From: Myrica gale
Taxonomy: Eukaryota > Streptophyta > Magnoliopsida > Fagales > Myricaceae
DNA: 64,000 bases
Reading direction: 5' to 3'
Assembly: GCA_963930655.1 (NCBI GenBank)
Contig: OZ005621.1
Span: forward strand, 563,001 to 627,000
Made by a program: the position numbers and the translations under genes. Below are positions 26,460 through 38,519 of the stretch, piece by piece (position 1 is the first letter of the stretch; the number at the start of each line of letters is the position of its first letter). The notes beneath the pieces were generated by a model. It saw only the letters and a list, made by a program, of their open reading frames with translations. It did no database searches and was not told where the DNA came from.

Positions 26460-28552
26460 ATGGAGATTTTGCTCGGTCTTCTATTGATAGCTTTTTCTCT
26501 CACGCTCTCTTTCGTCGTCGCCATGCTCCTCTCGGCAGCTTTCTCCCGTGACAGAAACATAACCTCCACGCTGGGATCAAGTGATGACTCAATCGAAAAA
26601 TGGGTGATGCCTGTGCCTAAACTCGAAAGCAAGAGAAGAGTCGGGTTTTTTGAAAAAATCGATAAAAATGACAATAAAACGGTTCGGGAGATGCTGGAGG
26701 TTAAAGAATTTGTCGGTGGAGGCTGTAAGCCACCGAAGAGCGACATTAGGGGAGAGAAACCTATTGAAGAGGTATCCGGGCGTGGAGGTGTGGAAGGGTG
26801 GGGTGACAACTTGGTTGATGGAAGTCTTAAAAGGGAAAAGCTGAGCGAAATAGAGTTAGAGGCGGTTAACGTCGAAACGGATTCGACCGAGGATGTATTG
26901 GTGTATGGACGCGATGAGGGTAGTGAATATGACAAGAATGGAGATGACGGTGTCAAGGACAAACTGTTTGATTTGGAGGATGATTGGGAGGGGATCGAAA
27001 GGACCGAATTGGAAAAGTTCTTCGGCGCCGCGGTGGTGTTTGTGGGCTCTGCTAATAATGCTGATCTGATTTCGACTCTTGACAGTGATGTGAGGACGCA
27101 GTTAAATGGACTTCACAAGATTGCTACCTAAGGGCCTTGCCATGAACCTCAACCAATGGCATTGAAGCTCTCTGCTCGCGCTAAATGGTAATTACCTACT
27201 CTCAACGCTAGTATATGTATAACTATAATTGCCGATTGCCTTTGGCTTTGAGTGCCATTTCTTTCAAAATTTGAGTGTCCACCGCATTGAGAGATCTTTC
27301 TTTATAGGTGTTTGTCGCTTATGCGATATCTCTATTAAATGGGCGAAGGAAAAAGTTTGGTGTAAAAAGAACTTCCTTTAAAAGTAGTTAATGAACTTCT
27401 CTCAAAATTGATTGCATAGAGCTGATTGAATCCTGCATTGAACAGTAGTAGTTTTAACATTAGAAATCTTTTTTTTTGATAAGTAAGGAAATTTATTAAT
27501 TCAAGCGAGAACAGTACAAGGGACTATACCGAAAGCACTTAAGACAAACAAGCAACAAAACTAAGAAAATCATCAAAGTTGACAAAAAAGCCCCCTAAAA
27601 CCGCATTAGCCCAACAAAACAGGGAAAACAACGTAAACCCTTGCAAATACACTAGGGACAACGAGACATCTTCAAAACATCTATTGTTTCGCTCCCTCCA
27701 AAGGCACCACCAAACACACGAGAGAATCATTCTCCAAATAACCTTAGCAACGAGGTTAGAAAGCCTCCTATTCCAACTCCAAAGCACATCCACCACCTTC
27801 TCCGGCATCACCCAGTGAAAATTCGTGATGCTAAAAACATGACTCCACAGCCTTAACATTAGAAATCTTAAAGCAAGAACCGTTGGAAGTTGTAGTAGAT
27901 TTTCACGTTTAGCTGTTGTCATATTGGATTGAGGCAGGCTAAATATTTTTTGGAAAATTCAAGGGCTTTTGATTAAGCACTGGGCCTTTCTTTTTGGGGT
28001 GTCTGTGTGTGATTTTTTTTTTTTCCGAAGAGGGAGGGGGTTATTTAAAGAAAAAAAGTTCTGACATAAATGGACTTAATGGAATACCACCACATCACGG
28101 CCTTCCCTTCAATGGTCAGTGTATAGTTTGATTAGTAGCTATCCAAATACATTTTTTGCGGGATTCAACATGACTATGATTGGGAGGCAGTGCCTGCGCC
28201 TGATTAATTTAATATATGGAGTACTTCTTACATAATGCAAGGAATGCTTGGCAACGGCTTGGTAGTATGGATCGGGAGGTGGCAATGGAGCTGTACATCA
28301 CCCTTCTTTCAAGAAGCATTCCTGAATGGATGCAAGATAATTTTATGGTAAGTATTTGCTTTTGGACCATATGCTACTAATTGTCCTTTGAGTGATTTCT
28401 TCCGTTGATAATGTGAGTTTGTATTCCTCACACAGCCATTGGTACAGAGAGATAATAGACAGGTTTTTCAAGAAGTTGAAGCATGTAGGAAGCTGGCTTC
28501 TGATTCAAAGGCATCACCATCAATCCAACCAGGTGCAGTGAAGAAGAGGTGA
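26460..28552 (+). pseudogene. Membrane-anchored acyl-CoA-binding protein with in-domain stop codon
   Basis: Exons 26460-27187, 28242-28347 and 28436-28552 splice in phase to a 316-codon frame. It has an N-terminal hydrophobic anchor (LLGLLLIAFSLTLSFVVAML), a long acidic linker, and a C-terminal acyl-CoA-binding domain spanning the introns: ELEKFFGAAVVFVG, GPCHEPQPMALKLSARAKW, NAWQRLGSMDREVAMELYI, IPEWMQDNFM. Such plant ACBPs bind long-chain acyl-CoA esters and phospholipids at ER or secretory membranes. Codon 224 (27129-27131) is TAA where relatives have Glu (Thr-Glu-Gly-Pro-Cys). Translation would stop in the middle of the domain, losing most of it. All splice sites and the rest of the frame are intact, so this is either a very recent null allele or a base-call error. 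The tail after the domain ends GAVKKR. Confidence 0.85.
27471..27852 (-). mobile_element. 5'-truncated LINE in the first ACBP intron
   Basis: A perfect 17-bp target duplication (ttaacattagaaatctt, 27454-27470 and 27853-27869) flanks it. On the minus strand it encodes the end of a LINE polyprotein (WVMPEKVVDVLWSWNRRL, WWCLWRERNNRCFED) and finishes with TTACTTATC and an A-run. Only the last 380 bp or so inserted. It lies antisense to the host gene within an intron of about 1,050 bp. Confidence 0.93.
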
Positions 28553-28589
28553 TAGACACTTCCTTTTCAGGGTGGTGTTTAAGATCTTT

Positions 28590-30136
28590 TCTTACTTTGG
28601 TTGTTGCCTATCCTGCGAGATCGGATTTTATAGTGATAATTTCCCCCCCTGCAGGAAAAGTGGGATAGACCCCTGCCTTCAGGGATTGGATGTCTCTGTG
28701 TTTGGCATTCTAACTCCTTGACTATGGTATCCACTGGTTCATTGGTTAGGATGTGCATAGCTTTAATTTTTTTAGAGATTTGCACGGCAGATAGTGTATG
28801 GAGAAACAAGGCACATATCACTGGGGTGTTGAACACTACTATATCTTGCAAATCATGGGCAAACTGACTAGCTATAGTTTCAGGAATGTGCAGGGTAAGA
28901 GGAGAGTTTATAAGTCCCTGGTAAATACCATTCAGATATGCGTCAAAACGAAACTGAATCCATAAATCTGGTCTGTGAGATCTTGCCAAGTAACAACCAG
29001 CCACCAATGGTTTCACCAAGTCCACCAGAACCCGAACTCTCAAATATGCCATTCCACACACCTTTTTGGCCTTATCAAAGTCTACTTCTAGAACCTGCCC
29101 CGCCTTTGCACCAAATTCCATGGCCGAATCACGTCATCTTCCCCAAAGGTAACCAATGTATCTGTAGCCACAAACTCATAGAGGAAAAAGAAATTTCCTG
29201 CAATGTGGCTTTTACATCCCAAGGTTTCAACACCAAGAGGGATCCCTTATATTCCAGGGCCCTTGCTGTAAAATCATATCACGGCTTTGTTCTGACGGGA
29301 AAGAGAAGATAATGTTATCTTCTAGTCCTTCCGATATTTCCAAATCTTTCACAAAACTCCATGATTTGAATATCGCATCGCGAATACCAATCTTGTTGAA
29401 AGGGCGCACCGACCATATCTAACCCACCAGCAAGGTAGCAGCTTCCTGAACCGCTGCTTCCTGTATCTGATGACCATGAGGAGGAGGAGAGCCAGCGACA
29501 CCACGAATGGGGTAGCCGGAATGGTAGGAGTCAAAAGAGAAAGATCTTCCAACACCGTTTCAAGAGCTTTACCCGAAGACGAGTGGGGGAAAGTTTTGGG
29601 AAGGGGGAGTTGAGAATCAGAAGAGGAAGCCATGATGATTAAGATCAATTTTGATGTCGCAATACGTCAATTTGGATCGTATATAGATGTCTCTTGTAGA
29701 GACTCCGCCAGCTCTCTCTGTATTGTGTACATGGAGCAAGTTAAGACTATGGACCCGCTTTTGGGCGAAGCAATGGTTGTTGCCCGTGCAATGGAAATTG
29801 CTCTCTTTCACCAATGGTCGAGGGTTATTTTTGAGACGGACTCTAAGCTTTTATGGGATGATTTGTTTGGTTCGCTTCAGCCTCCTTGTTGGAAGATCGA
29901 GGCCCTGGTGTTTTCTATGCGTCATATTTTTAAAGCTCAGTCTGCTTGGTCGATACATTGAGTGCCAAGAAGATTGAATCAGCAAGCCCACTTGTTGGAA
30001 CATTGGGCGGCTCGTACTCGCGCATCTGGTTTTTTTTTTTTACTATTGTAGTAGCATTCCTTTCTTCCTTTCTTCGACTCTAGTTTTCCGGTATTTTAAT
30101 TTTTTAATGCAATGGTTGATTTCCAAGAAAAAAAAA
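28590..30136. mobile_element. LINE with inverted 5' segment (ORF1) joined to 3' RNase H segment
   Basis: The left part (28590-29632, minus strand) is LINE ORF1: an N-terminus starting at 29632, then LEDNIIFSFPSEQSRDMIL and VRVLVDLVKPLVAGCYLARS, the DUF4283/zinc-knuckle gag-like region, with frameshifts. The right part (29632-30136, plus strand) is the RNase H-like end of the polyprotein (KINFDVAIRQFGSYIDVS, EAMVVARAMEIALFHQWSR, VIFETDSKLLWDD), followed by a terminal A-run. The two parts meet head to head exactly at the ORF1 start codon, and the middle of the LINE is missing. This is the geometry left by twin priming during insertion. It directly follows the ACBP 3' end. Confidence 0.75.
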
Positions 30137-30228
30137 GGATTCAAACTGAGACACTTGTTTGAACACAAAGCTGATGCACCCTGAGTGATGGTGTTTCATA
30201 TTGAACTGCTCCAAACTTACTATGTCTT

Positions 30229-30342
30229 TTTTTTTTTTTTTTCTAGGTAAATCAGGCTTGTGCCTGGGGGTGGGGGGGTTTTGAACCCCAGTTCAGGACC
30301 CTCCATAGAGGAGGAAATGCCATTTGAGCCATAGCTCATTGG
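30229..30342 (-). mobile_element. tRNA-derived SINE
   Basis: An 18-bp target duplication (ccaaacttactatgtctt, 30211-30228 and 30343-30360) flanks about 114 bp. On the minus strand there is a Pol III A box (TGGCTCAAATGG), a B box (GGTTCAAAACC) about 35 bp later, and a terminal A-run of about 15 bases. Confidence 0.9.
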
Positions 30343-30578
30343 CCAAACTTACTATGTCTTACTTTCACTAACTTGGGATGGTTTCTCTTCGGGACAACGA
30401 CATGCTGCCATTGCTCATCATCACCAGTGGCATCTCCCAAAATACACACAAGGATGCAGATGTCGCTTTGAGGATTGGAGGCATCGACCTCTTTTATTAA
30501 CCAGTAAATATTACTATGTTTCATATAAATTTTACTTTTATGAAACAAACTTCAAAATGTTATTTTTATTTTTATTAA

Positions 30579-31534
30579 GGTTGTGTTTGTTTCGGGGTGA
30601 GGAAAATAAGAAAATATTTGCAGCTGAAAATATTTACAGGGAAAACAAAACAAGTTTTAGTGTTTGACTAATTCTTTGAAAATAGACATATAGTGTTTGG
30701 TTCATATGAAAATTTAAAAAATATTTTGTGAGCTTGTTTAATTTGATGTACCTCTAGATTCAGAATAACAATCATGTTAGAATGATCTAGACAGATACTT
30801 CATCTAATTATATATTTGAATTATCAAAGGTTCCAATCAGGAAAGTTGTGTCTTTCTTACAAATTTGTCAGTCAGCAAATGAAGAGCTATCTATAAAGCT
30901 TCAACTCATCAGAACCTTCTTATAATTTTATCTCAGCAAACTAATTGCGAAAATGTAGAATCAAAGTTCAAATGATAGCGAGATATTAAAAATAATAAAA
31001 AGAGGTCCAATAAAATACGAATTACAACTTGAAACGCTAAAATAAATTTTTATTATCGATAAAGATATTAAAAATACTGAATAACAATAAAAATAATGTC
31101 TAACATAAAATTCCCAAAACTAGCCACTTTCGTAATGATAAATTAATATTCAGCATTTTGGTAGAGAATAGAGAAAAAATAGTTAACTGAAAAATAATTT
31201 AAGTATTTTTGTTAGAGAAAAAATAGTAGATAGCATATTTTGCGATAGAATAGATAAAAATAGTCACCTGAAAAATAATTTAAGTTTATTTTGTTAGGAG
31301 AGAGAATATAGATGAAAAAAAAAATAATAGATAGCGTCTGTTAGAAAAAATAGAGAAAATATAGTCATCTGGAAAATAACTTACGCTTGGGTAAGTTGTT
31401 TTCAGCCTGATAGAGGTTATTTTACTTTAACTGCTTATTTCATTTTCCTTTGACTTTTTTTTCAGCCCCTACAAAACATATATATTTTTAAAAATATTCT
31501 GCATGAAAACATATTAATCGAAACAAACGCAGCC
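30579..31534. mobile_element. 956-bp PIF/Harbinger-like non-autonomous element
   Basis: The left end is GGTTGTGTTTGTTTCG and the inverted right end is GGCTGCGTTTGTTTCG (14 of 16 matching). A 3-bp TAA duplication (30576-30578, 31535-31537) flanks it. The interior is AT-rich and non-coding. It carries three diverged copies of a roughly 90-bp unit containing aaaaatagt...ctgaaaaataatttaagt, starting near 31169, 31252 and 31352. Confidence 0.82.
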
Positions 31535-31537
31535 TAA

Positions 31538-31926
31538 TTATTCACCGATTTCAATATCACCTCTGTTTTTAATACACACACAAATGTTATAAAATTTTGA
31601 AACTAATAAATACAATGTTAATAAAAGAAAGAAAAATTATTTTATTAACATCGTGGCAGATGTCCAAGCCCAAATCCAGTCCAGTTCTCCATACACCTCG
31701 TCACCTCGGAGAAAGAACTCTAAAGCTTCAATGATATCCTCTTTCCCATTCAATTCTTCGGAGTTCAGATCTGAAATAAAACCTTAGGCTTCTCTAACAC
31801 TCTTTCGCTCGCTCGCTCGCCCGCAGAAACTTAACAAATGGCTTAAGATCCAGGTGTTCTCTGAGGTTCGAATTACCAATTTTTCTTCAAACTGATTTAC
31901 GAAGCGAAAGAAGAAAAAATAAGGAA
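31538..31926. promoter_or_regulatory. Promoter/5' UTR of the MFS transporter gene
   Basis: This is the gap between the MITE and the start codon. It includes C/T-rich leader sequence (about 31740-31830, with a cgctcgctcgc tandem) typical of a plant 5' UTR. The MITE edge lies about 390 bp upstream of the ATG. Confidence 0.5.
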
Positions 31927-34900
31927 ATGGAGGTGGTTGTTGAGAGCTCCGTTTGGGAACCGAATCCGGCCCTATATATATTTATCTTCATCTCGTGCTT
32001 CGTCTCTATCTGTTTCTTCCCTTACGCATCCGGCAACAGCTCCAACAAGACCCCGACCCTCATCGACCACGGAGTCTCACCTTCCTTCCGTCGTTTCCAA
32101 CGGAACTTCCTTTTCCTCTATTCACTCGCTTCAGGTCAGCCATCCGAAATGCGAGTTTGTGTGTGAGATATGTATTTGTATGCATGTGTAGGTATGACCG
32201 CGAAACCCTAGCGAACTTTGCTATTAGCATTCATTTTGTTTCTGAGAAAATACAGCGAAAGAAAAGGTATTAGAATGCGGAATCTCTATTGATTGGAAGA
32301 TTTATTTATAATCATTATTATTTTCTTGCCATTTCTCGGCAACCAAACGGAGAGAGGGCACGACTGTCTTTTTGGTGAATTTGCTCTTTCAAGATTTAAA
32401 TCACTAATCTGTCGTTGATTTTACATTTCTCGCAGCAATGGAAGGACTGTGGTCTGTGTTCGGAGAGATCGAGTTTGCTCACTATGGGGTTAGCAAAGAG
32501 CAAATGGTTGTGTCTCTGTGTCTTGGCTCTGCAGCTGCTCTTTTCGTCGGCAGTTTCTTAGGCGTGCTTTCCGATTTAATGTGTGTGATCACTTCCTTCC
32601 AGAACTGCTTTCCCCCACCCCCACCCCTACCAAAAAAAAAGGAAAAAATCATTTTGTGTGGTATTATCTGAATTATCCAGATCTTTCTAGTATGCAAGAA
32701 ATGTGTCTCGTTGATATAACTTCTCGATTGTTTTTCTTAAAGACAAATTAATTTTACAAAAAATTATGTCCTAGCGGGTCTTTGTTTTCAAGAAGATTAA
32801 GCAATATCCTGACCTAGAATTTGAATTTTTGGTGTCTGGCTTTCATAATTATTAGCTTGGTCGACCAGTGTTAGGTTGGTGACATGCTCTTCACTTTGTG
32901 AGTCACATATGATGGGTTGTAACATGGCGACCAGAGTTAGTTTTAGTGTTTTTTATAATCTTGATTGATTAAGGATGGGACACATATTTGTACATTATAT
33001 CTTGGCATTATTATGTCAGATGTATTGAGCAAACCTTGCCACAGCATGCTTAGATAGACTCTGATGCTTGTAGATGTATTTTGGTGTATCCATTGTGAGC
33101 ATGGAATATACTCCGGTGAAGCACTTAATCATTGATGAGAATTCATACCAATACAGTGCTTTGATTAGAGTGCCTTTGGTGAGGTTTCATGAAATTCATG
33201 TTTTGCGTTTAGAATGGTTTGCATTAACCGTAGTGGCCTGAAATGAATGTGCATTCCACGACAATGGACTTATTGGTGAATTGTATGTTTGTAACAAAAA
33301 GGACATAATTTTTCAATTCCAATTGAATAGGCGTATTATGTCAATTCTTTTGAGTAATATATCTGGAATACCCATGCTCATTGATTCCTTATTAGCAACA
33401 TTTCGAATACAATTGGTCCATTCCATAATTACTGTTCCTCGAACATCTTTGCTCCTGGCCATTAACCTGGATTTTTTATTCACTCAAATATTCAATTTTC
33501 TAATCCAAAGAGAAGGATGACAAGGAATTTGGGATAGTTTGTGGATGTATATGCAAGTTAGAGAGGAAGGAAATGCTGATTTCAATTGGACTCTTTGACA
33601 GACATCTTAGTGCACTTTAGGAATGGTTGGTTATAATAGATATACTGCTGGAGTCTGTAGACTGTTTGGTAGAGTTCAACAATGTCATTGAGGTTATTGT
33701 GATGGTAAAGGAAGCAGCCAGTTTTTGTGTCGGTACCATTTTAGCCGACAACTTTTGAATCAGTTCTGGGTTGTCATTTGTACTTAATTGCATGATTATT
33801 CTATTCCTAGATCTTGAACAATTGGGTGATTATGCTAATCCTAAATCTTGAAAAAGTGGGTGGCTAAACCTTGTGTAAAGCATGTAAAAGACAACTTGGA
33901 CCGACATGGGGTGAATAGTTAATAGCCAGATGTACAATGTGGAGTTTTGAGGACTCAGCTCGGTAACTTTGTTCTCCTTCGCTAGATTTTAAGAGTGTGA
34001 ATTAGGGGTGAACAGGACCGGACCGCAGTCCTGACCGGACCGGAAAACCGGACCGGATTTCCAGTCCGGTCCAGTCCTCCTTTTTAATAAATGCGGTCCG
34101 GACCGGACCGGACCGCATTTATTAAAAAAATATATATATATATTTTTTATTATTTTTAATACAAATTATAAACATAAAACGTTTAATTTTAATCTAAACT
34201 AAAACTTAACATTTTTATATACACTAAAAATTAAAAAAAAAAAAAAAAAACCGGTCCGGACAGCATTTAGTGAAACCGGACTGGACTGGACCACTTATAA
34301 GTGGTCCGGTCCGGTCCTCTATTTTAAGAGGACCGAAATGCGGTCCGGACCGGAATGCAGTCCGAAAAACCGGACCGCATTCCGGTTTTTCAGCCCTAGT
34401 GTGAATTCATTTTACTAAGACTGAAGGTGCTGTTAGTATCATATCGTGGAAATAGAGGGATAGAGACTACATGTATTTGAATAATGGATTAGAAGTTTTC
34501 ATTGTATGTAGAAGTTTATAATCCAGAAGTCTGTGCATGGAAAAGGGGAGCCTACTAGGATGGAGGAGGAATTTATAGTACAACTGTGATTTCTGTTGGT
34601 AAATTATGTCATTGTTCTATGCTTTATGCATAATGAAGCGTGTTTCAACTATGCTACACAAATAATAAACAGGTTGTCTAAGTGCTAGTGGGAATTCCTT
34701 CATTGTTGACATCTTCAGAGAATTAACTTTTCTCATTTATGAAACAGAATATGTCATAAAGACTGACAAAATGACTTATTCTATCCTTGTGTGTAGAGGT
34801 CAAAAGCAAGTTTGTATGAGTTTTTGCATCCTTCACCTTTTTGTTGGCATATGGAAGAGGATGATTGCTCATCCCAGTGTCCTGGTTGCAAGCATCTGTT

Positions 34901-37688
34901 TGTCTCTCACGTCTTCAATATTTTCATTCAGTTTCGAGACATGGATGGTAGTTCAACATGAAAAGGTTTGTTAAGATATCATTCTTCACTTTTATTTTCA
35001 TCTAGGGAAGACATTGGGTGTAGGTGCCATAATTTTTCCTCATGGAAGTGATCCGGCATTTATTGTTTGTTTTTACCTAATTCAGTATTTATTTATTGTT
35101 TCTCTTTGTACTCAAATGTATTGGAAATATGTGAATTCCTTTGTGACATTCGAGGCATGTTTGAAATTGCTAATGGTTTTGATCTTTTTCTTTTCAGCAA
35201 GGGCACCGGCAAGACTCAATTAGTGATACATTTTGGTTAATGACTCTTTTTGAGTCTGCATCTGCCATTGGAAGCCAGGTGCTTGCAAATTGGCTGGTTG
35301 GTGATAATATGGAGAAGAACATAGCATCTACTGCCACTGCAGCTATTTTATTGGCAATGATGAGCATTGTTTGTTTTAATGGAGGATTGACTAGAACTGC
35401 TCAAACATCTGCAATTAGGGGCTATAGAGCATCCTTCTATGTGTATATTTTAGGTGGTAAGAGCCTCCTTTTTATTATGCAAATTATCTCGCCTTTTCTT
35501 TCTAGTAAACTAATAAGTCGGGCAATTTCAAATGACATACTTTGCTACCTGCAGGTAGTATTGGTTAGGGCCTATCTATAGTAGCTTTTGACGTAATATC
35601 TTTTTTTACTCGTCATTGTCTTCTACTTTCGCTCTCCTTCATTTGTTTCATCTCTGTGCTGTTGTCGTCCCCACAATTTGTCAATTCCTTGATCCACTGT
35701 ACTCTTGCTTCATTTTGTCATAAATATATAAATTGGAACTAATCAGCCAAGATCATGCATGTGTTACTAGGAAGAGATGAGTATTTCTAGAGCATCCTGC
35801 ATACTTTTAGATCTTCATTTCGAGCGTCACACAACACAAACATTGCCTTTTTATTTGGAAGGGTTGATTGCATCCTAGATTTTCTATTATTTGATGATTG
35901 AACAGCTGATTTACAATTTGTACGTGGTTCATGCTGATGAACTTTTACTGATTGGCAGATAAAAGAGTATGGCTGTTGGCATGGGCTCAAGCTTGCCTTC
36001 ACTTCTCCATCTCAGTATCCTGGATTATGTGGGCCCCAACATTGGTGGTATGAAAACTTTGAGCAAAATCTTATGCTAGTGATTTTGAAGCATCTGAAAC
36101 AGTATTTAATGGGATAAGGCTTCTTCACACGGTTTCAACTCCCCCCCTCCCCTCTTAACTTTTGGTTATGTTCTATTCACTGATTCCTATTCGATTGACT
36201 GACAAACAATAGATGAGTAGGAAAATGATTTTCTCTCAATAAGATTTATGCTTTAGCAGGTTTTTCTTACTTAGATATCCATGTATTCATTGTTCCCGTG
36301 TCGTTCTATAATTGAATCCTTCGAGTCATAACAATGGCTAGATCAGAACACTGATTTGTGTATTATCTACTAAATTGTGAAGTTATTTTGATACTCGTGT
36401 ATACTTAGGCTGATGGGCGAGAAGTGCATCTAGGGTTGATATATCCTTGTTTGCTGGGTGCAAAAATGCTAGGAAGCACAGTATTCCCATGGCTCATTAG
36501 TGGACCATCATCACTTCGCACTGAGGATATTCTAGCATATTCGTTTATAGTACTGGGACTTGTGTTGTCTCTAATAGCGTATGATTATCAGGTATGTTTG
36601 TAATCTTAGATTTGACAAAACTCATATATATTATGGCTCATGGGCTAGATGTTCTGAATTTTACCTGTTTGTTTATGATATGCAGGATATTGGAGTTTTA
36701 GTGGCACTATTTTGCCTATTCCATGGATGCGTGGGGCTGATTTTACCTTCACTTGCCAGATTGAGGACCATGTATGCTAACCTAAGTTTTCTACCGGTTA
36801 TCTGTAGGTTATCTTTCTGTAAATCTATGTATGTGACTTCGTGTTGATAGTTTTTTTTATTTGATAAGTAACTTCGTGTTGATAGTTCTTTTGCTATTAA
36901 TTGTGTTCAAAGGTATGTGCCAAATGAGTTGCGAGGAGGAATGATAAGCCTTTCTCTAGCCCCTGCAAATGCAGCGATTCTGCTCTTGATGATCTACGTG
37001 CGTGTCTACATCTCTCTTTCTCGTTCTTATTTGTCTCCTTGAGGCCTTGTTTACTTTGGGGTACAGAAATAAACGTCTTCCATCTAGTGATCTGCTTTTT
37101 GGTTTGTGTGCTGCACCAGTGGTAGACAGAGAGGGAAAAAGTTATGTTAACTGATAGTTTCTAACATGGCAAAGTTGTTTCTTATTTTCAAGTATTTGCA
37201 AGGAACCTGTGATAGCATCATATATAACTTGAATGGGCTGACACTTTATAGTATTTCTGGAAATAGAAGATTATTAGTATCTACACCCAACTTGTTGCTA
37301 GTCTATTGCTTTCCACATGAGAATATTAGAAGTGTGATGCATTTGGTACACTGTTCCTGAATGCATTTTATTTTGTTATTCTGTTTTTTCCTTCTCATTC
37401 AGATCGTATATTTCACTTTTATGATATGGATTATACTGAAACCTTTCCACCCAGCGACATCTTCATAAAGAGACTACTGACAGAGTTGATAGCTCTTTTT
37501 GCCTCCGAATTCCGTAATATACTATAGTCATTTCGTATTTTGTATTTATGCAGGGAGGCTACTACTGGAACATTGGGAACGCAGTGATAATGGCTTTTGC
37601 TGCCCTGGGGCTACTCACAGCTGCTGGTAGCATGCATTTATTGAAGCGATTGGGGAAGCAACCATATCAAAACTGGCACAAAATGTGA
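31927..37688 (+). CDS. MFS molybdate-anion transporter-like protein (MFSD5/MOT2 type)
   Basis: Nine exons join in phase to 452 residues: 31927-32134, 32436-32580, 34797-34965, 35198-35456, 35959-36047, 36409-36591, 36686-36771, 36913-36997, 37554-37688. The product is a polytopic membrane protein of the major facilitator superfamily, in the group named for a Chlamydomonas molybdate transporter and vertebrate MFSD5. Landmarks are RFQRNFLFLYSLAS, MEGLWSVFGEIEFAHYG, SFSFETWMVVQHEKQGHRQD, WILWAPTLVADGREVHLGL, MYVPNELRGGMISLSLAPAN and the C-terminus GKQPYQNWHKM. Length fits plant relatives (about 450-460). Intron 2 is 2.2 kb and hosts a hAT MITE; intron 7 contains an 18-bp LINE scrap. The transported ion is inferred from the family name; Arabidopsis members are little studied. 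Confidence 0.93.
34003..34398. mobile_element. 396-bp hAT MITE with GGACCGG repeats, in the transporter gene's intron 2
   Basis: A perfect 8-bp duplication, GTGTGAAT (33995-34002, 34399-34406), flanks it. The ends are TAGGGGTGAAC and, inverted, TAGGGCTGAAA. Both flanks are filled with GGACCGG/CCGGTCC and GCGGTCC motifs around an AT-rich core. An internal palindrome, ggaccacttataagtggtcc, lies at about 34285-34305. Non-coding. Confidence 0.93.
36836..36887. mobile_element. Minimal LINE-tail insertion (18 bp) with 17-bp target duplication
   Basis: The phrase acttcgtgttgatagtt occurs at 36836-36852 and 36871-36887. Between them are 18 bp (ttttttatttgataagta) matching the extreme 3' tail of the LINE at 27471 read in the same direction. 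It lies in intron 7 of the transporter gene. Confidence 0.75.
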
Positions 37689-38500
37689 TTTCACACCCAT
37701 TAAATGTCGAGCTTGTTCTCATACTTGATGGGTTCTGGATATCTGCTTCAGTCACTGACTGCTGGTACCAAGAAGTAAACAAGAAAAGGTGAGGTTTCGG
37801 GGGTGCAGGACTCATGCATTGAGAAGGTGTATAGATCTAGAAGAAAAACAAACAACAGAACAAAAAAGGAAAGCCAAATAAATGCTGAATCCTAAGGAAT
37901 CGGAATAGTAGATTTCATTCTTCTGTTACCAAATTGAAGTCTAAAAGTTTTGCTATTGAGTTTAGCTCAAAAGTTTGTTTTTCCAGGCTGTGCTAGTACG
38001 GAAGCTGGTGAATCAGGAGAATACAAACCCGAGCATGGTGCTTACTAGGTTAGTAACGCTGTGGAGGAAGGCTTACTATTTAAGCAATCAGACTACCTCA
38101 AGCAATATGAAGATTTGTATCGTGTTTCTTCTTGTACCCCAGCTTTGGACTCAAGTGCTACAGAAGGTGAGGGCTCTGCTTAATGAATTTAATTGGTTGC
38201 TTTGTCCAACTGGTTTGGAAACATCTCTTTGAAATCGGAGGATTTGGTATTATTATTCGTTGGAGAAGATTGAACTGCGTCTTTATTCAGAGAATAGAGT
38301 AGATGGTTAAAAAAGGGTTATATTTTCATTGTAAAAGGGAATGTGTAACATAGATGAACATTGTCGTTGTTGGTTACTGTCGCGTTGAATAGGTAGATCA
38401 TTGACCGTAGTTAGAGCATTTTGACTATGGCAAGTTAAGCTATGCCTTTCGACACAGTAGACTAGACCTTGTTCTTTTTTTTTTCTAAAGACTAAACCTT
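37689..38500. other. 3' UTR and flank of the MFS gene
   Basis: This is sequence downstream of the stop. Open frames here (for example 37975-38232) have no family features. No separate gene is recognised. Confidence 0.5.
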
Positions 38501-38519
38501 GTTCAGTAGGGTGGTCATA

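Noticed and set aside
26420..26962. 180-codon frame antisense to ACBP exon 1
   Set aside because: The sense strand encodes a recognised protein; the antisense frame is its shadow.
30229..30342. Possible tRNA gene because of A and B boxes
   Set aside because: No cloverleaf; the A-tail and 18-bp target duplication show a SINE.
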